Positions 46,210 to 55,487 of a DNA stretch of 64,000 bases are shown here, one piece after another; within the stretch, counting starts at the first letter, position 1; each line of letters starts with the position of its first letter. The position numbers and the translations under genes are program-made. Source of the DNA: Heterocephalus glaber (taxonomy: Eukaryota > Chordata > Mammalia > Rodentia > Bathyergidae). The notes under the pieces are model-generated. The model did no database searches. It saw only the letters and a list, made by a program, of their open reading frames with translations, and was not told where the DNA came from. The stretch lies in the NCBI RefSeq assembly GCF_000247695.1, contig NW_004624776.1, positions 8,539,316 to 8,603,315 on the forward strand. The letters run 5' to 3'.

Positions 46210-49055
46210 TCTCTAGGACCCGTGCACAGGTGAGGGAGTGGCCTGCAGTGTCCAGGAATGAGAGCATTGATCAAGGGTGACAAGGCCTAGAAGGTCTCCT
46301 TGATATTCATCAGTTGAAAATCTTAGTTTAAGAGTTGGGTAATAGGATGTTGCATTGAAGTGGACAGGGCTCTCATGAATGGCCTTGATAAATGTGCATT
46401 GCACAACTCCAGGGTCACCATTCACATCCATGACAGTATGAACCACTCCTGGAGTTGTGTGGTATATGTCTGCACAGTCAGATGCAGCAGCCTTTTGTGA
46501 GGGTAAAGTGTGACACATGGGACACATTCCCACATATAGTCATCCTGAAGTACTCATGGGGAATGACCCTCCCATGGATAGTAGGTCTTCAGATGATCAA
46601 GTACCTTCTATAAAAATGCTGTGGTATTTGCTTAGAATCTACACAATTCTCCTTTACTCTTAAAATATCTCTAGATGACTTCTAATACCTAAAACAAAGT
46701 AAATGCTGTGTAAATAGTTGTTAAGCTATATTGTCTAGAGAACAAGGACAAGAAGAAAAAAGTCTGTATGTTCTGGACGGATGTAAATGTTCTCTTTAAA
46801 AAAATTTTCTGTCTGCAGTTATGAATCTATGCATGTAGAACCTGCAGAAGTGGAACCTACAGATAAGGAAGGTGACTGAACTTGAAAACAGTTTGATGTT
46901 AAGGGAAGAAACAAGACAGGGTAGGAGTTGAGGAAGAACAGTGAGAAATGAGATGGCCTGGTTTAAGATGGGAGAGATTTCAACACGTCTCCATTGTAAG
47001 AAGTAGATTGGTTTGCCTGCCATAGCCCCAGCTTACCTGTTTTTTTCCCTTGATATTTATTAATAATGTGCCCATTCCTCCATCCTTTCCTGGTTTGGAC
47101 CATATAGTAGATGGTTAACTGCAGACAAGAACCATGGGAGAGGTAGAAGCAGGAGTATATAAGAGGGAGGATTGTTTGTTGGAACAAGTTTCTGGGTGAC
47201 TCTTGGGCAGATAAGGGCCTGGGACCTGGAGGAGAGAGGGTAACAGGTTTCTTGTAGATCATGAGGATGATAAGGTAACAATAAGCATTGAAGCCAATGG
47301 ATAAGAGGATGGATACAAATTTGTCAGATTCCTTATTCAATCCTTTTTCTCTGTAAAGTAAGTGATTATGTGGTTAGTTTAGAGTTTAAGTTTCTAGCCT
47401 CAGTTTGCTGTACTCTGGTAGCTGTAGAGCCAAATTTCCATGGTCTCTATGAGAAAAGTGGACAGAACTGGGCTAAGCCTGAACAAATAACTGAAAACTC
47501 ATGCTCTAAGAGTAGTTGGCTTAGCAGTGTTCCTATCTCATGCAGATAGTAGCATCCCATTTCATTAGGATAATTATAACAGTAGCTCAGTGAGAGCTTA
47601 TAATGTGCTAGAAGATATTCTGTTTTAAGTTTTAAATTTACCTTTTGATATATGTATGCATTTTTCTATTTTTAATTTTATTATTTCCCCTCCTTTTCTT
47701 TTCTTCTCCCCCTCCATGGGCAACCCCTCCTTTTCTTTAATGAGTAATTTATCTCAGCTTTCTGGATTCGAATACAGGGCCCACATTCCCACCCAATATG
47801 TTATTTCTCTCTCCAATCTATTTAAGTTCATTTCAGGCCTCCTTTTTCTCTGTGGTATTAAGTTAAAGGTTGTCATTGTGATAAATTAATCATGTCTGAG
47901 TCTTTCAAAAAAGCTGAGCCAGTAATCTGATATGAGGGTTCCTGGCATGCTAGACTGGATGCCAAGTCAAACAGGGTAATCAGTTCTTTACATTATTGCT
48001 ACTGCTGTAAAACAGCAAGGACCCCCAGCTCTTTCCTGGTGTGTCTAGTCAGCACGCTGGAGGAGGTGCATGCTAAGTGGATTATTCAGTTCAGGAAACC
48101 AGTCATGAAATCGAACCATGTGGACACTTGCCCAGTAAGGCCTGACCCATAGAAAACAAGCAGAGACTACCTCCTGCCTGCAGCCATGGTCTGAGTGTGC
48201 TGACCAGCCTCAGTGTGGAAGCCATTGAGAGTAAGCTTGAGGCTTTGGAGAAATGTTTTGATTCTTTATGCTATTCTGTTTTATTTATAATTTTTTGAAT
48301 AGGGTTTTATTGCTTTAGACAAATTTAAAATATTTTTTCTTTGAATAATCCTATAATTGTGGGTTGACTTCCATGACAATTAAAAGTATGAAGAATGGTT
48401 ATGATTTATGATATCAGTTTGATAATATATTCTATACTTCTTTGCCCTACTTGTCACAATTTAACATAAAATTATGTAATAATTCAATGATTACATAATT
48501 CTGCTAGGAATCATTATCTTGTTTGTTTCTTGGAATATCTTAGAAGAAATTCATTCTAATGTACATTTGAAAATTACAAAGAAAGTGTGGCTACTCTTCA
48601 AGAATTGTTTGCTCCCTCATTTGTAAAAAAGAAAATGATGCAGATGATATCATTTCTGAGCTTCCTTCTAGCTCCAACATTTGATGATTCCATGGTGAAA
48701 GTTAGGTCATATCAGAAGGTGATCAGTCCTCTGACTGCCTAAAAGGGGGACAGAGAGGCCTAAAGAAAGAAAGACAATAGAGACTTGTGTAATTTCAAAG
48801 TATATGGGGGCCCGGGAGGTCATATGACACTCCAAGCTAGCCATTATTTATTGAGTACACACAATGATTGGAGAGGGCATCAGGTGACTTAGGGGTTGGC
48901 TGGTAATCCTATGTTGATGAAGATCTTAGGCTGATGAGGATCTTAGGTCATGAGAATCTTATGTTGTTGAGGGAGGTAAGGAGAGCATTCTTATAATAGT
49001 AGATGGGCCAAGATAGCAGGCTAATAAAAAACTTGTCCTTCCCCCAGCTGAAACC
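46210..49055. other. Non-coding unique sequence
   Basis: Several frames of 70-125 codons (for example 46963-47340, minus) have no recognised domains and no exon context. No clear repeat family was identified. Confidence 0.4.
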
Positions 49056-49059
49056 TTTC

Positions 49060-49107
49060 TCTCTCTCTCTCTCTCCTCTCTCTCTCCCTCTCTCTCTCTC
49101 TCTCTCA
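49060..49107. repeat. (CT)n microsatellite
   Basis: CTCTCT array with CC interruptions, on the minus strand a GA array. Confidence 0.95.
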
Positions 49108-49109
49108 TT

Positions 49110-50135
49110 TTATTACTAGCCAGTTTTTGAAGAACCAGGATGTCTTCAGTTGAGGTACACTTGCCTTTGAGCGTCACAGTATCGTGAGACCATTGAGGCC
49201 TCAACTTGTGACCAGAAGCCAAACGAGGTTATGTGGGGTTATGTTTCCGCATGCCATAGCCAGCTCTCAGGCAAGGTGACATTGGGCCTTAGACAACTAT
49301 AATCATACTTTAATTATGAAATGAATTTTCCTCCATTATGTGGAATGGCTCTCAACAGGGTCAGGTCTGGAAGAAAGACATCATGAGGGATCAGTAGGAG
49401 ACAAAACACAGGAACTTTTCTGGTGGTTTATGAATTCTTAAACTGTTCAATTTATACCATTTGTACATAAAGGTGACTTATGGCCACAGGGTCACTGGTT
49501 TAAGGAATAATAACAGGGCACTGCTCTCTCCCCTCCACACTCCACTATATCTACATAGAAGACATTGACCTGTCCTTGGTGCAGCTTCAGCCTCTATTCC
49601 AAGAGGTCCCTCCTTCCTTTGTTCAGTCTACTAAGAGATACAAAGAGGTAAGATGGAAATTAAAATATCATGTGATATATCGATAAACCCTCCCATGAAA
49701 TAAGTGTTGGGCACTTTGAAATCACATAGGAGACATAGCCTGCTAGCCTTGAGATATGTGGAGTTTAGGCAGGTGAAGGCCAGATGAACAAGGTGGGAAC
49801 ACCTGAGCTCAGACTCAAGGCGGAGGGGCACAGGGATGGGAAGTGGCTTAGGTTCAGATAGCTGCTTGTCAGTTGGGGCAGAATGAGGGCAGGAAAGGGC
49901 AGGAGGCTGTCCTGGAGCCAAATAACCAAAGGCTTTGTGAATTAGGCTGAACAGTTTGCATTTCCTGTGATAGCAATGGGAGCCATTGAAAAGTTTCGAG
50001 GTGGAAACTGTCTTGATGAGATTTGTTTTCATAATAGGATGGAAAAAGGCTTTTGAATGCCAAGAGTGCCTCTGCTTGTATGTTTTGGGTCAGTTGTCAT
50101 GTTTCTAGGCCTAATATGATTCATAGATTTATCTG
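49110..50135. other. Non-coding sequence, possible old repeat
   Basis: A 133-codon minus frame (49631-50032) has no domain. The + text AGCAATGGGAGCCATTGAAAAG resembles a dispersed mammalian repeat that I cannot name. Confidence 0.35.
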
Positions 50136-50139
50136 TAGT

Positions 50140-50318
50140 ATGGATATTGAACATAGGGCCTTTGTGTTAAACCATATCCTCAGACCTCTTTTAGTTTTCA
50201 TTTCGAAACAAGGTCTCACTAAGTCCCTAAGTTGCCCAGGCTGGACTCAAACTTGCAATCTTCTCACCTCTGCCTTCCAGAGTACTGGGATTACAGGCAT
50301 GAGCCACCACAGCTAGAG
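50140..50318 (-). mobile_element. B1 plus ID composite SINE
   Basis: The + strand shows the ID part (TATTGAACATAGGGCCTTTG) then AACAAGGTCTCACTAAG, TTGCCCAGGCTGGACTCAAACTTGC and GTACTGGGATTACAGGCATGAGCCACC, an inverted 7SL-derived B1. Confidence 0.85.
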
Positions 50319-50879
50319 TTCAGCATGATTTCGCACAGTGACTCTTGGAAGTGACTCTTCCACTGGCTGGAACCAAAGAAGAAACGGCCAACAAAGAACT
50401 TTAGGTATGGCCAGAATTGTGATTATCTTCACACTGGGCCCCTGCCCCTAAGCCACAAAGGGTCCTGGCTGCTCTTTGATGAAAAATCCCAGACTATACC
50501 TGGGGTTCTGAGCACCTGCAGACCAGACCAGGGCAAAACCAGGAGGTGGCTGCCAAGGTCAAAATCATTCTCAAGGCCTGACCCCATCTCCTTGGCAGTG
50601 CAGGGTGTATTCATGGGGTTTCCATCCCTCCAGGCATTGTTGCAGCCTTTCTCTGCCTCTATGGCATTTTCTTTCTCTCTAATCTTTTGTGAATGACAAT
50701 GGATGGCATAATGAGATAACTAAGGCAATACCTGACGAAAGGTTACTGAATTCATAGAGAGTAATGCTTTCATGTAGTTTAAATCATGACTTTCCTTTAG
50801 AAGACACCTAAGGAATTATTCTAAAATGAGAATCATTTTAGACTGCTTACATGGCAGATTGGGGGGAAAGAGTTTTGAA

Positions 50880-51352
50880 GCATTTTTATTGAAATATAAT
50901 TTATATAATATTGACAATTTCTCAGTAGCTCAAAGGCAAAGCAATTCAGGTGTCTGTCCATGGACATACATTCAATGGAATACTATTCAGCCCTAAATAT
51001 GTGCAGAGAGTTTTGATACATGCTACAACGTGGATGAACTTTGAAGAAATTATGCTAAGTAAAAAAAGCCAGTTGCAAGAAGACAAATATTGTACAGTTC
51101 CACCTATATGAGGTACCTAATAGAGTAAAAAACAATGTAGAAACAGAAAGTAAAATGATAGTTGAGGTGGAAGAGGAAGCCGTTGTTTAAAGAGCAGAGT
51201 TTCAGTTTTGTAAGATTAAAGAGCTGTATGGATGGACCGAGGGGACAGTTCTACAACATTGCAAATGTGCTTAATGTCACTGAACTGTACACCAAAACAG
51301 ATTAAGATGGTAAATTTTATGTTATATACATTTTTTCGCAATCTAAAAAATC
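50880..51352 (+). mobile_element. Old L1 fragment, ORF2 end and 3' UTR
   Basis: CAATGGAATACTATTCAGCC, GATACATGCTACAACGTGGATGAAC, CCACCTATATGAGGTACCTA and CTGAACTGTACACC follow an L1ME/MC-age 3' end. No open frame. Confidence 0.85.
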
Positions 51353-51400
51353 ATTTGTTTAAAGTACATGATTCAGTGGTTTCTAAAACATAGTTGTACA

Positions 51401-51498
51401 GCTGCGGATTTAGCTCAGTGGCGCCTCAGCCTGCCTAGCAAGCACAAGGTCCTAAATTTGAGCCCCAGTACAAAAAATAAATAAACAAAATAAAATAC
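51401..51498 (+). mobile_element. ID-type SINE with 9-bp target duplication
   Basis: GCTGCGGATTTAGCTCAGTGG...GAGCCCCAGTAC plus an (AAAT/AAAC) tail. AGTTGTACA is repeated at 51392-51400 and 51499-51507. Confidence 0.93.
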
Positions 51499-51566
51499 AG
51501 TTGTACAACATGCCATAACCTAATTTCATTACATTCTTACCCCCATATGAAAGCCCCTTCAAACAC

Positions 51567-51748
51567 ATGATCGAACCCAGAGCCTTTGTACTCAGCCCTC
51601 ATTCCCAGCCCTTTTAAAAAATTTTCATTCTAAGACAGGGTCTTGTTAAGTTGCTAAATTGTCCAGGCTGGCCTTGAATTTGCATTCCTCCTACCTCAGC
51701 CTCCCAGAGTGCTGGGATTATAGGTATATGTCACCATGCCCAGCTGAG
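51567..51748 (-). mobile_element. B1 plus ID composite SINE
   Basis: The inverted ID part (TCGAACCCAGAGCCTTTGTAC) is followed by AGACAGGGTCTTGTTAAG, TGTCCAGGCTGGCCTTGAATTTGC and GTGCTGGGATTATAGG, the same architecture as 50140. Confidence 0.88.
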
Positions 51749-51834
51749 GAAGATATTTTTAATAGCCCAAGGATGCCATGCTCTGTTTTTTAGGACTTGA
51801 TACTATCATCTCTTAGAAGAGTCCTTAAAGATTT

Positions 51835-51905
51835 AGTACAAGCTCCTCAGATGAAAAAATTGAGGCTCAGGAAGCAGAAAGTGTCTCAGCAAATGTCACA
51901 CAATC
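51835..51905 (+). mobile_element. MIR SINE fragment
   Basis: TCAGATGAAAAAATTGAGGCTCAGG is the MIR core; little else is preserved. Confidence 0.5.
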
Positions 51906-52218
51906 AATTCATGGCAGAGTGAGGTTTTGATTTCTTTTGAAGTTATTTTTTCCCATAACAAAAATGAAAATGCTGTGTCATTCACTTCCTTCCAACTGAT
52001 GCTGACAATAGATTTCTGGTAAGGGGAAGATGTTACCCTTTCCTGCTGTGGACAGCTGGGCTCCTTTCTGCAGCCTCCCATCTCATCCTTCTGAGCTGGA
52101 AAGTGGAGCGTAAAGGAGGAGAGTAGAAAAATTTGCAATTGCATTCAAGGATGTTCCCTCATGCCTTAACTATGTCAGAGAAGAGTTACACTGAGGTTCA
52201 TTAAGAATAATGTCTCAC

Positions 52219-52307
52219 GGGGCCGGGGATTTAGCTCAGTGGTTCCGCCGCCTGCCTTGCAAGCAGAAGGATCCGACTTCAATCCCTGGTACCAAAAAAA
52301 AAAAAAA
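52219..52307 (+). mobile_element. ID-type SINE followed by an extra target-site copy
   Basis: GGGGCCGGGGATTTAGCTCAGTGGTTCCGCCGCC...ATCCCTGGTACC then an A-rich tail. The target duplication AAGAATAATGTCTCAC lies at 52203-52218 and 52308-52323. A third copy, AAGAATAATGTCTCA, lies at 52344-52358 after an A/C-rich spacer. The A box is intact; the B box (GACTTCAATCC) is mutated. Confidence 0.95.
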
Positions 52308-52709
52308 AAGAATAATGTCTCACAAAAACAAAAAAAACAAAAAAAGAATAATGTCTCAGCTTTTCTTAGGGAGTAACTGGAAACACAGCTAGGTGCAGTG
52401 ACTCTGCTTTCAAATGATGTGGCCTTTTACAGAGATGGCAGATGTAACCATAGCAATAGTAACACCATGTGGCAGTAACACCAAGGCCTTGGGCAGTCAT
52501 GGGGCTGATGGAAAGCAGCAGAAGATGACGGGGTTGATGCTTTGATATGTCCTTCCATTTTATGCTTCTTTCCTTCTTACTTACAAAAGTACTTAGGCCC
52601 AGCAGAGCCTAAGTATTGGCGAGATCGGTCATTCATTGGAAACAAGTTGGGGTCGAACAGGTTGGGGAACTCATTTTGTCAGTGAGTGTCTTCAAAATGT
52701 GTTCCAGTA

Positions 52710-52869
52710 GTGCATCTTAGCTACTCAGGTGGCTGAGGCAGGAAGATCACAAGTTCAAGGCCAGCCTGGACAACTTCATGAGACTGTGTGTTAAAATAAA
52801 AAGGGCTGAGGATGTAGTTCAGTGGTAGAGGGCCCCTAGGTTCCACTCCTTCTGGTGAAAAAAAAAAAA
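52710..52869 (+). mobile_element. B1 plus ID composite SINE with 11-bp target duplication
   Basis: CTTAGCTACTCAGGTGGCTGAGG, TTCAAGGCCAGCCTGGACAAC (B1), then GGGCTGAGGATGTAGTTCAGTGG (ID) and an A-rich tail. GTGTTCCAGTA is repeated at 52699-52709 and 52870-52880. Because it is bounded by one duplication, the two parts arrived as a single dimeric SINE. Confidence 0.92.
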
Positions 52870-53244
52870 GTGTTCCAGTATTCCTTTTGAATCCATCATT
52901 CAAAGCTATTTTCAATAGCCCTAATTTCCTGGAGAACTGCTGGAGAACAAGGGGTTCTGCTGGAGTGAGAAACTGAGGCTGGAAAATCATGTCACTACAA
53001 CTCAGAAATAAGTAGACACATACTGAGGCCTAATCATGGTAAGTGAGACTGAGCCTCATTTCTTCGGCTCTTTGGAGTCTGGTAATTTGATCTGTCTTCC
53101 TCAGGGTGGTATTGGGCCCTGGAAGTGCTTGGAATTCCTACAGCCAGGCCAGTCAGGAGGCAGGTACTCTAAACGTCCTGTGGGTTTTCATTGGATGAGA
53201 CAAACCTGACCAGAAAGACTGCTGTGGGGAATGACACAGGCTCC

Positions 53245-53348
53245 CAGACAATGAGCCCTCTGAGGACAGTGACTGGATCATTCATTTTTAAGCTCCTAGT
53301 GCCTAGCAAATGCTTGGCACATTTGTTTGCTGAATGAAAGAATGAGTA
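53245..53348 (+). mobile_element. L2 LINE 3' end
   Basis: TGAGCCCTCTGAGGACAGTGACTGG, CTAGTGCCTAGCAAATGC and TTTGCTGAATGAAAGAATGAG are the L2 3' terminal consensus. Confidence 0.85.
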
Positions 53349-53379
53349 GTAACATTTCACATCAAATGACGCCTTGTTA

Positions 53380-53525
53380 TTTACAAAGTGATTTATTTCT
53401 CTTGCATGATGAACGGATCCTCACAAGTGCCCCTACTTTAGCCATGGAAGGCAGGCAAGACTGTTTTACACATGAGGTCACATAGCTGTTGGTTGGAGAG
53501 GTGGCTTTCAGACTAAATCCACTGG
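53380..53525 (+). mobile_element. MIR SINE remnant
   Basis: TTACAAAGTGATTTATTTC, GGATCCTCACAAGTGCCCC and TTTTACACATGAGGTCACATAGC follow MIR. Confidence 0.7.
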
Positions 53526-53529
53526 TGTT

Positions 53530-54185
53530 TTTTATACAGGTATTTTACTGAGACTGCCCTTCCCAAGACTAAGAGAGCTACGGATAAGGATTCAAATGTA
53601 TCCTCTTCCTATAAATCTGGGGTAAACATATTTTTCACCTAATTCTCTCAATAATGGCAGTATTTTCTATTTTAAACTCCCGATTCAATTACATTATGAG
53701 TTAAACAGAATTTAGAGGCTTGCCCGGTAAATTCACATGTAGTTTGTAGTAGATATTTCCTAATATAGATTTGGCATGATATCAAGATTGCATCTAATAC
53801 AATTTTTGGTAATTTTGTCTAACTAGATCTTAGTTTTATGGCCCTGGGTTTTCAAGAAACACATGTTCAAACATTCTCACTGCTTAATGAGATCCTTGTT
53901 CCTGTTGAACTTCTATGACCTTATTGGAAATCAATAATTGCTTCTGATCTTCAAAATGTAATGCTGAGGAGACAGACCTAGATTAAATCACTCTACAAAA
54001 TGGTTTGAGATTGCAGGATGTGGAAAGCGTGCTGTAATTAAAACGAATGCTTCTGCTTGGAGGCTTATCATAGTTTAACTGTGTGCATACTGTGTATGAG
54101 GGAATTTCTCCATGCAGAATTATTTTCCCCCAACAGTTCGCAAGATCACAGCACTCCTAGTAGCAGGTACACCTAACTCCTGGGC
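53530..54185. other. AT-rich promoter-upstream DNA
   Basis: No repeats were recognised in the ~650 bp before the CpG island. AT content is high and drops sharply at about 54185. Confidence 0.45.
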
Positions 54186-54223
54186 AGAAGCTGAGCTAAA
54201 GCAGGAAAAGGGAGCTCTTCTTT

Positions 54224-54242
54224 CCTAGCAACGGTTGCTAGG
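54224..54242. promoter_or_regulatory. Perfect 19-bp palindrome of two RFX-type half-sites
   Basis: CCTAGCAACGGTTGCTAGG is a perfect inverted repeat around a single central G. Each arm, CCTAGCAAC, equals the core of the MHC class II X box bound by RFX-family proteins. Position at the upstream edge of the island fits a promoter-proximal regulator site. Binding is inferred. Confidence 0.7.
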
Positions 54243-54304
54243 GGGTGTGGCTTTGGAGTCGGGTGAGGACGCCCTAGGGTGACCCTTCCCCCCCACCTGT
54301 GTGG

Positions 54305-54324
54305 ACTACACTTCCCGTGATGCT
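54305..54324 (+). promoter_or_regulatory. ZNF143/THAP11-type site
   Basis: ACTACACTTCCCGTGATGCT resembles the long ACTACAATTCCCAGCATGC consensus, with ACTACA, TTCCC and ATGC preserved. Such sites are typical of CpG-island promoters. Confidence 0.65.
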
Positions 54325-54473
54325 CGAGGGTGGTCTCCGTAGTGACGCACTTGGTGTCCGCGAAGTGAGGGAGGGAGGCAGAGAGTGAAGGCAGGGGTGG
54401 CGGCGGCTGCGGGCTGTGGCGCGGGGGGGGGGACTCTCTCGCCTCGCGTCCCTTACTCGGACTCTGGCAGCCT

Positions 54474-54485
54474 CCGCCATGTTGG
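54474..54485 (+). promoter_or_regulatory. YY1-type site
   Basis: CCGCCATGTTGG matches the CCGCCATNTTG core of YY1 sites that often sit just downstream of transcription starts in CpG-island promoters, so transcription may begin close to 54450-54480. Confidence 0.6.
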
Positions 54486-54987
54486 TTTGAGAAGCGATGA
54501 CAGGAGGCGTCCGCGGCCTGTGGGACTGATAAGTGGAGGAGGAGAGGAGGAGACAAAGCTTGGAGAGGGAACCATTCTTGGGCAGAGGGGAGGGAGGACC
54601 CGGCCGCTTCCGGGACCAGCCGAAGTCGGCGACGCCCGCGAGGCTGGGGAGGGGAGGGGAAGGCGGAGACGGGGGCAGGCAACGGCGAGGGAGGCGGAGG
54701 CCGCAGAGGAACGCGGAGGAGCTCCAGAAGATGCGCCCCGACCCCCACTGCAATCCGAAGGCGCCCTCGGCCTGAGCCCCGAGGGGCCGTGGGGTGTCCC
54801 GCCCGGCATCGCCGCCCCCGGCTTTCGCTTTGGCTCTCAACGAGTTAAATGCCCTTGAGCGCGGGTTTCCGCGGCCCGGCTCTCTGCCCCGGCAGTGCGA
54901 GTTGAGCAGTTTTCCGCGGGGCTCCTGGGCTAGGTGCGCGGCCGGCGGCCGGCCACAGCTCGGCCGCCACTCAGGGCTCACGTGTCG

Positions 54988-55047
54988 ATGTGTAGCCACA
55001 TAGTTATCTATGTACATCCACGCCGGGGCATTTTTTCACCTGCTTAA
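54988..55047 (+). other. Upstream ORF 1 in probable UBL3 leader
   Basis: ATG TGT AGC CAC ... GCT TAA encodes 19 residues. It would be in the 5' UTR if transcription starts upstream of 54988. It ends well before the UBL3 start. Confidence 0.4.
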
Positions 55048-55133
55048 TGAGGACTTGACTCGGGAGCGAGTGTGAATCATTGCCGGGGCTGGGAAAGGAG
55101 GAAGGCGGATTTAACCCCCTCCCACCCCGCTCC

Positions 55134-55193
55134 ATGTCTGTGTGTCACTCGGCTCGGTCCACCTGGCGCGGCCGGTCCTGGGGCTGCCACTGA
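55134..55193 (+). other. Upstream ORF 2 in probable UBL3 leader
   Basis: ATG TCT GTG TGT ... TGC CAC TGA encodes 19 residues (MSVCHSARSTW...). No further ATG occurs between its stop and the UBL3 start, so re-initiation at UBL3 is possible. Its own start context (TCC at -3 to -1) is weak. Confidence 0.45.
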
Positions 55194-55460
55194 CTACTGC
55201 TGCTGCTGACGACGACGACGGGGGCCGCCGCTGCTGTCCCGTGAGTTTCCTCGCTCCGGCCGCACAGCTCCTGGGGATTGTTCCTCTTCGCACTAGAACC
55301 TCGACCGGGCGGCGCTTTGGCTCCGAAAGAACTTAGTATTATTATTTTGGAAAGCACATCGCCAACCATTCAGAATTGCGAAGGTTCATTTCTGTAGCTT
55401 GAAGACTTTGGCTGTCTTTGTTTTCTGCGTAAACGTCTGGATATATATCCAAACGGCAAG

Positions 55461-55487
55461 ATGTCCAGTAATGTCCCGGCGGATATG
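55461..55487 (+). CDS. UBL3: UBL3 exon 1 coding part (ubiquitin-like 3), partial
   Basis: Nine codons, MSSNVPADM, end exactly at a consensus splice donor (ATG|GTAAGT, intron phase 0). This is the N-terminus of UBL3, a ~117-residue protein with a ubiquitin-like fold and a C-terminal CAAX-type motif. UBL3 is prenylated and held at the plasma membrane; it has been described as a membrane-anchored ubiquitin-fold protein that sorts cargo to small extracellular vesicles. The ATG has A at -3 (AAGATG), a favourable context, and is the first in-frame ATG after the CpG-island leader. The ubiquitin-like domain and CAAX box lie in later exons beyond this window. A 9-residue match is short, but the donor site, the CpG island and the position make the assignment firm. 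Confidence 0.9.

Noticed and set aside
46963..47340. 125-codon minus frame with a hydrophobic N-terminal stretch
   Set aside because: A single hydrophobic run is not enough; no homology recognised and no exon signals.
49631..50032. 133-codon minus frame
   Set aside because: No recognisable features, and part of it overlaps repeat-like text.
54274..55017. 247-codon minus-strand open frame (and 191-, 157-, 118-codon neighbours) in the CpG island
   Set aside because: GC-rich islands lack stop codons by composition. The frames overlap on both strands, have low-complexity R/P/S content and no recognisable domain.
55438..55451. CArG box at TGGATATATATCCA just before the start codon
   Set aside because: It is a perfect palindrome but has GG...CC rather than the CC(A/T)6GG order needed for serum response factor.
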